From: Gammaproteobacteria bacterium
GTDB taxonomy: Bacteria; Pseudomonadota; Gammaproteobacteria; Pseudomonadales; UBA5518
Length of the DNA: 64,000 bases
NCBI GenBank assembly: GCA_016718385.1
Contig: JADKDK010000002.1
Location: forward strand, 558,001 to 622,000
Reading direction: 5' to 3'
The notes under the pieces were generated by a model. It searched no databases. It worked only from the letters and a program-made list of their open reading frames with translations, and had not been told where the DNA came from. Both the position numbers and the translations under genes were made by a program. Positions 59,677 through 64,000 of this stretch are shown one piece after another (positions within the stretch are counted from its first letter, which is position 1; every line of letters starts with the position of its first letter).

Positions 59677-60357
59677 ATGCCCGCCACGCTCGCCAGCGCC
59701 GAACCACGTCGCGCCCGTGGCCGACCGCGCCGGCTCACACCCGAAGCCGTGCTCGATGCCGCGTTGACGCTGTTCGAGGACGAGCCGGCGGCGGAATTCA
59801 CGCTGGGTCGGCTGGCACGGCGCCTGGGCGTGCCGATCACCTCTCTGTACACCTGTTTCCCCAACCGCGACGCCCTGCTCGATGCCGCGGCCGATCGCGT
59901 ATTCGCGCGCTTCGACTGGAAGCCCGAACCGCGGTCACCGTGGACCGCCGTGCTGCTGTCGTGGATGCACGCGGTGCAGCGGCACTTCGAACGCTACCCG
60001 ATCGCGCAGCAGCTGCTGACCTGGGACCGACGCATCAGCCCGGCGTGGCTGCGCGTGCTGGCGCCGATCATCACGCTGCTGCACGCCCAGGGGCTGCGCG
60101 GCCGCGCGCTGGTCCAGACCTTCAGCTGGCTGAACAGCGGCACGATCGGCCTGATCATGTCGCACGCCTACAACTCGCGCCATCAGGCCAGGCCGGCGCT
60201 GGGCGCCGCCGAGCTCGCCTCCGACGGCGAGGGCCTGGGCGCACAACTCGAATTCTGGAGCCACGTGAACGAACTGGACCACGAGCAGTCGCTGGACGCG
60301 GGTTTCCGCGTGCTGGTGGCCGGCGTGGCCGCGGCATTGCCGGCTCCGAAACGCTGA
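59677..60357 (+). CDS. TetR/AcrR family transcriptional regulator
   Basis: 226 residues. Helix-turn-helix near residues 42-62 (FTLGRLARRLGVPITSLYTC), preceded by RRARGRPRRLTPEAVLDAAL. Ligand domain is family-variable. Start at 59677 with GGAG upstream; an earlier in-frame ATG at 59632 would run into the operator and is disfavoured. It probably represses itself and the divergent or downstream genes, which encode an amidohydrolase and a Rieske oxygenase. Palindromic operator at 59619-59649. Confidence 0.88.
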   Translation: MPATLASAEPRRARGRPRRLTPEAVLDAALTLFEDEPAAEFTLGRLARRLGVPITSLYTCFPNRDALLDAAADRVFARFDWKPEPRSPWTAVLLSWMHAVQRHFERYPIAQQLLTWDRRISPAWLRVLAPIITLLHAQGLRGRALVQTFSWLNSGTIGLIMSHAYNSRHQARPALGAAELASDGEGLGAQLEFWSHVNELDHEQSLDAGFRVLVAGVAAALPAPKR

Positions 60358-60388
60358 AAGAAACCAAAACACCCCGAGGAGAGCAGTG

Positions 60389-62107
60389 ATGAGCGATATG
60401 TTGATCAAGGGCGGCACGGTGATAGACGGCACGGGTGCGCCGGCGCGGCGCGCGGACGTGCGCGTGCGCAATGGCGTGATCCGGCGCGTTGCTCCCGATC
60501 TCGCGCCGGAACCCGGCGAGCGCGTGTTCGATGCCAGCGGCTGCCAGGTGACGCCGGGCTTCATCGAGAGCCACACCCACTTCGACGGCACGATGTGGTG
60601 GCAGCCCGACATGGATCCGCTGCCCGGCTACGGCGTCACGACCACGATCATGGGCAACTGCGGCTTCTCCGCGGCACCCGTGCACGATGATCCGAAAGTG
60701 CGCGGCGAGATGGTCTACATCTTCTCGTTCTTCGAGGACATCCCCGAGAAGCCCTTCCTGAAGCAACTGCCGTGGGACTGGCGCAGCTGGTCCGAGTACA
60801 GCCGCTCGATGCGCGCGAAGGTGAAGACCGCGGCCAACTACGGCGCCTTCGTCGGGCACATCGCGATCCGCCTCGCCGCGATGGGCATGGACGCGTGGGA
60901 GCGCGCGGCCACGCCAGCGGAAATCGCGCGCATGGCCGCGATGCTCGAGGACGCGCTCGCCGCCGGTGCGATGGGGCTGTCGACGAACTTCCTCGACCAC
61001 GACGGCAACGACCGCCCCGTGCCCACCCTGCTGGCCGACGATGCGGAATTCAGCGCGCTGATCGAGGTGCTCGAACGTTACCCCGGCGCCAGCCTGCAGG
61101 TCGTGCTGGACACCTTCATGCGCATGACCGGCCCCGCGAGCACGGCGCGCCTGGCCCGGCTCTGCGCGGGCAAGAAGGTGCGCGTGCAGTGGGGCGGCGT
61201 GCCCACGCTGATGTTCCAGAAGCCCATCCAGGGCGCGATGATCGAACTGCACGAGCAGTTCAAACGCGACGGGCTCGACTTCTGGACCGGCTTCGCGCAC
61301 ACCGGGCTCACCAGCGTGCTGTCGGTCAACCGCTCGCTGATCTTCGCGCAGTCGAACGACTATGTCTGGCACGAGGTGGTGCTGGCCGAAACCGAGGAGC
61401 AGAAGCTCGCACTGCTGCGGGATCCGGCCTGGCGCGCGCGGGCGCGCGAGTCCTGGGATACGCAGGCGTGGGAGCACGCGCCGATGAAGAACCCCGACCG
61501 CCTGCTGCTCGAGAACTCCGACAACAACCACGGACCGGTAGGGATCACGCTGGCGGACTACGCACGCCAGCTCGGCGTGCACCACTCCGACGCGATGGCC
61601 GAGTGGCTGATCAACAACGGCATCCAGTCCACCGTGCAGATGGCGCCCTTCGACCTCGACGAGGAGATGATCGTGCGCCTGATCAAGGATCCCTACAGCG
61701 TAGGCAACATCAACGACGCGCCGGCGCACGGCCAGATGCTCTGCGGCGCCGGCGAGAACCTGGAGCTCATCACCCGGTACTGGCGCGAGCGCGGGGCGAT
61801 CACGCTGGAGGAGGCGATACACAGCATGACCGGCAAGCTCGCGCGACACTTCAACCTGAATGACCGCGGCGAACTCAGGGAGGGCATGCGCGCCGACATC
61901 GCGGTGTTCCACCTCGACGAGATCGCCACGCGCCAGAAGAAGAAGGTCTACGACGTGCCCGATGGCGACGGCGGCTTCCTGTGGCGCTGGACGCGCGACG
62001 CCGCGCCGATGCGCCTCACGCTGGTCAACGGCGTGCCGACCTTCGAGAACGGCGCGTTCACCGAGGCCCTGCCCGGCGAGATGCTGCGTCCGGAGGCCTG
62101 CGCATGA
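60389..62107 (+). CDS. Amidohydrolase family protein (D-aminoacylase-like)
   Basis: 572 residues. Metal-dependent hydrolase with an N-terminal beta-sandwich (LIKGGTVIDGTGAPARRADV) and the HxH metal motif in TPGFIESHTHFDGTMWWQPD near residue 60. Other family blocks: TTIMGNCGFSAAPV near residue 90, the conserved GAMGLSTNFL and DSDNNHGP-like region, and the C-terminal MRADIAVFHLDEIATRQ beta-sandwich return. It belongs to the N-acyl-D-amino-acid deacylase group and could hydrolyse an amide, cyclic imide or lactam. GGAGAGCAGTG lies upstream of the ATG. The stop overlaps the Rieske gene start (ATGA at 62104-62107), indicating coupled translation, an unusual pairing. Confidence 0.88.
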   Translation: MSDMLIKGGTVIDGTGAPARRADVRVRNGVIRRVAPDLAPEPGERVFDASGCQVTPGFIESHTHFDGTMWWQPDMDPLPGYGVTTTIMGNCGFSAAPVHDDPKVRGEMVYIFSFFEDIPEKPFLKQLPWDWRSWSEYSRSMRAKVKTAANYGAFVGHIAIRLAAMGMDAWERAATPAEIARMAAMLEDALAAGAMGLSTNFLDHDGNDRPVPTLLADDAEFSALIEVLERYPGASLQVVLDTFMRMTGPASTARLARLCAGKKVRVQWGGVPTLMFQKPIQGAMIELHEQFKRDGLDFWTGFAHTGLTSVLSVNRSLIFAQSNDYVWHEVVLAETEEQKLALLRDPAWRARARESWDTQAWEHAPMKNPDRLLLENSDNNHGPVGITLADYARQLGVHHSDAMAEWLINNGIQSTVQMAPFDLDEEMIVRLIKDPYSVGNINDAPAHGQMLCGAGENLELITRYWRERGAITLEEAIHSMTGKLARHFNLNDRGELREGMRADIAVFHLDEIATRQKKKVYDVPDGDGGFLWRWTRDAAPMRLTLVNGVPTFENGAFTEALPGEMLRPEACA

Positions 62108-63078
62108 GCAGGATCGAACCGCTGCCGATGCGCCTGCGCGCACCCGCGCAGGGATTTCCCAAGGGCTGGTATCGCGTCGCCGACGCCGGGGAAGTCCTGC
62201 CCGATGCGCTGCTGCCGGTGAGCTGGCTCAACGACCAGTTCATCGTGTTCCGCGCTGCCGACGGCCAGGCGCAGGTAGCCGATGCCTTCTGCCCGCACAT
62301 GGGCGCACACCTGGCCTCGCACGACGGCTGCCTGCGCAACGGGCGCATCGTCTGCCCCTTCCACAAGTGGGAATTCGATGCCGCCGGCGGTGCCCTGGCG
62401 CACATCCCCTACTCCGCGCTGCCGCCAGGCGAGGTCGGACTGAAGATGCACGCCACGCGCGAGCTCGATGGCATGGTGCTGATGTGGTACCACCCGCATG
62501 GCGGCACGCCCGAGTTCGAGCCCTTCGAGACGCCGCTGTCGCGCAACCAGGACGGCTGGGTGCTCTACGGCGTGAAGGAATGGATCACCACCTGCCCGAT
62601 GCGCGACATGCTGGAGAACCTGTTCGACGGCCCGCACATCGTGTACCTGCACAACAGCGGCGGCGCACCCGTGCTGAAATCGATCGCGCGCACCCCCTAC
62701 GGGATGCGCGTGGACTACGACCAGGATCCGTCGCAGACGGACGCGGGCGTGACCGGCTTTCGCAGCGACTTCACCGGCATCACGCTGAACGCGCAGATCT
62801 TCGAGGGCACCGCCTTCACGACGCAGTTCTACAACACCTTCACGCCGATCGACGACGAGCGTTTCGTGCTGCATTCGCGCCTGCACATCAAGGACAGCGG
62901 ATCCGCCGAGATCAACGAGGCGATCGGCAAGGCTTTCACCGACCGCTTCATGTTCGAGGTGGAGCAGGATCTCAAAGTGCTCGACTACAAGCGCCACCTG
63001 GTCAAGCCACGCCTGTGCGCCGGCGACGGCCCGATCCACCAGTACCGCAAGTACGCGGCGGAGTTCTTCGTCGACTGA
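62104..63078 (+). CDS. Rieske non-heme iron oxygenase, KshA-like
   Basis: 324 residues. The Rieske 2Fe-2S site has CPHMGAHLASHDG near residue 63 (Cys-x-His) and CPFHKWEFDAAGG near residue 83 (Cys-x2-His). The mononuclear iron site is in ENLFDGPHIVYLH near residue 173 with the Asp-x2-His-x4-His pattern. This shape is that of 3-ketosteroid 9-alpha-hydroxylase oxygenase (KshA) and related cholesterol desaturases rather than aromatic dioxygenase alpha subunits, which are longer. It needs an external ferredoxin reductase, which is not in the window. Its ATG overlaps the amidohydrolase stop. Substrate not proven; steroid or related polycycle is inference. Confidence 0.88.
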   Translation: MSRIEPLPMRLRAPAQGFPKGWYRVADAGEVLPDALLPVSWLNDQFIVFRAADGQAQVADAFCPHMGAHLASHDGCLRNGRIVCPFHKWEFDAAGGALAHIPYSALPPGEVGLKMHATRELDGMVLMWYHPHGGTPEFEPFETPLSRNQDGWVLYGVKEWITTCPMRDMLENLFDGPHIVYLHNSGGAPVLKSIARTPYGMRVDYDQDPSQTDAGVTGFRSDFTGITLNAQIFEGTAFTTQFYNTFTPIDDERFVLHSRLHIKDSGSAEINEAIGKAFTDRFMFEVEQDLKVLDYKRHLVKPRLCAGDGPIHQYRKYAAEFFVD

Positions 63079-63241
63079 GGGCCTACCCCGCCAGCACCGC
63101 CCGGTACTGCTCCTCGACCTGGGTGACGCGCGGCCCGCGGTCGCGCGCCGTCCAGCGGCTCTCGGCGAGCGGCGCTCGTCGGCTCCTGTCACGGGGAGCT
63201 GTCGCGGCTCTACCCGATCCGCTGCGCCAGCGGCAGCTTGC
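63079..63241 (-). other. 163-nt spacer with a possible 3' gene remnant
   Basis: On the minus strand an open reading stretch ends at 63084 with residues ESRWTARDRGPRVTQVEEQY then RAVLAG and a stop, which looks like the C-terminus of a missing protein. No start or family could be assigned. It may be a leftover of a deleted gene. No promoter for the neighbouring genes is evident. Confidence 0.3.
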
Positions 63242-64000
63242 TCACCCGCCCTTCATCGCATCGAGGAATGCCTGGTTGGTGACGAGCACGGGCGTGTTGT
63301 CTTCCGCCAGGTGCGACCACTTGAGACTGATTCCGCCGTCCACGGTCAGGCACTGTCCCGTCATGTACGTTGCCATGTCCGACAACAGGAAGAGCACGGT
63401 TGCGGCGATCTCCCCGACGCTCCCCTTGCGCCCCATCGGAATCGCGCGGCGCTCCAGCACCGGATCGGGCGGCAGCAGCGACGCGGGAGACGCCATCGCG
63501 CCGGGTGCCACGGCATTGACGCGGATGCCGGACGCCGCCAGTTCGAGCGCCATGGTCCGCACCACCGACAGCACCGCCGCCTTGGCCGCGCCATAGGCAA
63601 CGTTGTAGGGTTGCGCGCCGAGGCCGGTGATCGACGAGATCGCCACCAGCGAGCCCGCTCGCCCCTGCTCGCGCAATCGCGCCGCCACGGCCTGGCTGAT
63701 GAAGAACATGGAGTCGAGGTTCCTGGCGAACAGCGCGTGCCAATTCTCCCGGGAAACATCGGTTGCGGGTCCCCACGTGGGCGGTGTCCCGCCGCCCACG
63801 ACGCTGACGAGCCCATGGAGATCTCCCGGCGTGTTGCGCACGCGATCCATGACGGTGGCCACGCCTGCGGCGGTTTCCACGTCGGCCGCGACCGGGATGA
63901 CCGCAAGTCCTTGCGCCACCAGCGGGCCGAGATGCTGGTCGAGATTGGCCTGGTTGCGACTCACCCCGATCACGGTCGCGCCGGTCCGCGCGGCCATGCG
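63242..64000 (-). CDS. Short-chain dehydrogenase/reductase (5' end outside the window)
   Basis: About 252 visible residues, missing the N-terminal TGxxxGxG motif, so the true start lies beyond base 64000. Catalytic YxxxK appears in PYNVAYGAAKAAVLSVVRT near residue 155, with SSITGLG (Ser) before it and the C-terminal MTGQCLTVDGGISLKW end. Classical SDR acting on a hydroxyl/keto substrate with NAD(P). It faces the Rieske gene (convergent). Given the neighbours, a steroid or hydroxyacyl substrate is possible but not shown. Confidence 0.9.
   Translation of the reverse strand, partial: RMAARTGATVIGVSRNQANLDQHLGPLVAQGLAVIPVAADVETAAGVATVMDRVRNTPGDLHGLVSVVGGGTPPTWGPATDVSRENWHALFARNLDSMFFISQAVAARLREQGRAGSLVAISSITGLGAQPYNVAYGAAKAAVLSVVRTMALELAASGIRVNAVAPGAMASPASLLPPDPVLERRAIPMGRKGSVGEIAATVLFLLSDMATYMTGQCLTVDGGISLKWSHLAEDNTPVLVTNQAFLDAMKGG

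Noticed and set aside
1..64000. tRNA, rRNA, riboswitch and CRISPR search by eye
   Set aside because: No tRNA T-loop context, rRNA block, repeat-spacer array or known riboswitch leader was recognised; small RNAs cannot be excluded by eye.

Overview
The window is high-GC (roughly two-thirds G+C) bacterial DNA, almost fully coding. Gene content points to a gammaproteobacterium rich in lipid, acyl-CoA and possibly steroid metabolism: a P450, two wax-ester-synthase-like acyltransferases, several acyl-CoA ligases, thiolases, an acyl-CoA dehydrogenase, a Rieske oxygenase, DUF6279 and DUF6482 proteins, and an OxyR with both redox cysteines. The lineage is inferred from gene types only. I see no tRNA, rRNA, CRISPR array, prophage or transposase.

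Layout. 1-5.6 kb: partial P450, an M48 metalloprotease with TPRs, a DUF6279 lipoprotein, a secreted hydrolase and a decayed saccharopine-dehydrogenase-like gene. 5.6-14.7 kb: a minus-strand operon of a giant MscK-type channel, RND adaptor, RND pump and AI-2E-family permease. 14.9-19.1 kb: ubiX, then rubrerythrin / Fe-S CCG-domain protein / DUF3501 / oxyR, preceded by a near-perfect OxyR tandem operator. 19.2-29.8 kb: mixed housekeeping genes (hydrolase, DUF4136 lipoprotein, trpBA, Nudix, Ddn-like oxidoreductase, SDRs, lipocalin, thioesterase, corA, BPSS1780-type membrane protein). 29.8-33 kb: metY and a pcaF-like thiolase, with three structured inverted-repeat elements each placed just 3' of a gene. 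33.2-39.9 kb: a plus-strand catabolic operon (LLM flavin monooxygenase, TetR, acyl-CoA dehydrogenase, nitroreductase, SCP-x-type thiolase, CoA ligase). 39.9-41.5 kb: FmdE-like protein, DUF2249 protein, cytochrome c5-type lipoprotein. 41.8-47.5 kb: a complete Mrp Na+/H+ antiporter operon (fused mrpAB, then C-G). 47.7-58.8 kb: two acyl-CoA ligases, a SnoaL-like protein, two WS/DGAT paralogues flanking an AmmeMemoRadiSam locus, and a thiolase-like gene. 58.9-64 kb: a Cys-rich membrane protein, a TetR with a clear operator, an amidohydrolase overlapping a KshA-like Rieske oxygenase, and a partial SDR.

Sequence quality needs care. Four otherwise intact conserved genes (rubrerythrin, the 19.2 kb hydrolase, the pcaF-like thiolase, the SCP-x thiolase) each carry one 1-nt frameshift, three of them in 2-3 nt homopolymers. 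Two intergenic patches (17.5 and 27.4-27.6 kb) contain extreme G or C runs. These look more like draft-assembly errors than biology, whereas the saccharopine-like gene at 4.6 kb shows true multi-site decay.

The most interesting items are the OxyR-controlled rubrerythrin/Fe-S/DUF3501 operon that carries its own regulator, the three gene-3'-end inverted-repeat elements, the divergent AmmeMemoRadiSam locus, and the two uncharacterised acyl-CoA/oxygenase clusters at 33-40 and 59.6-64 kb.
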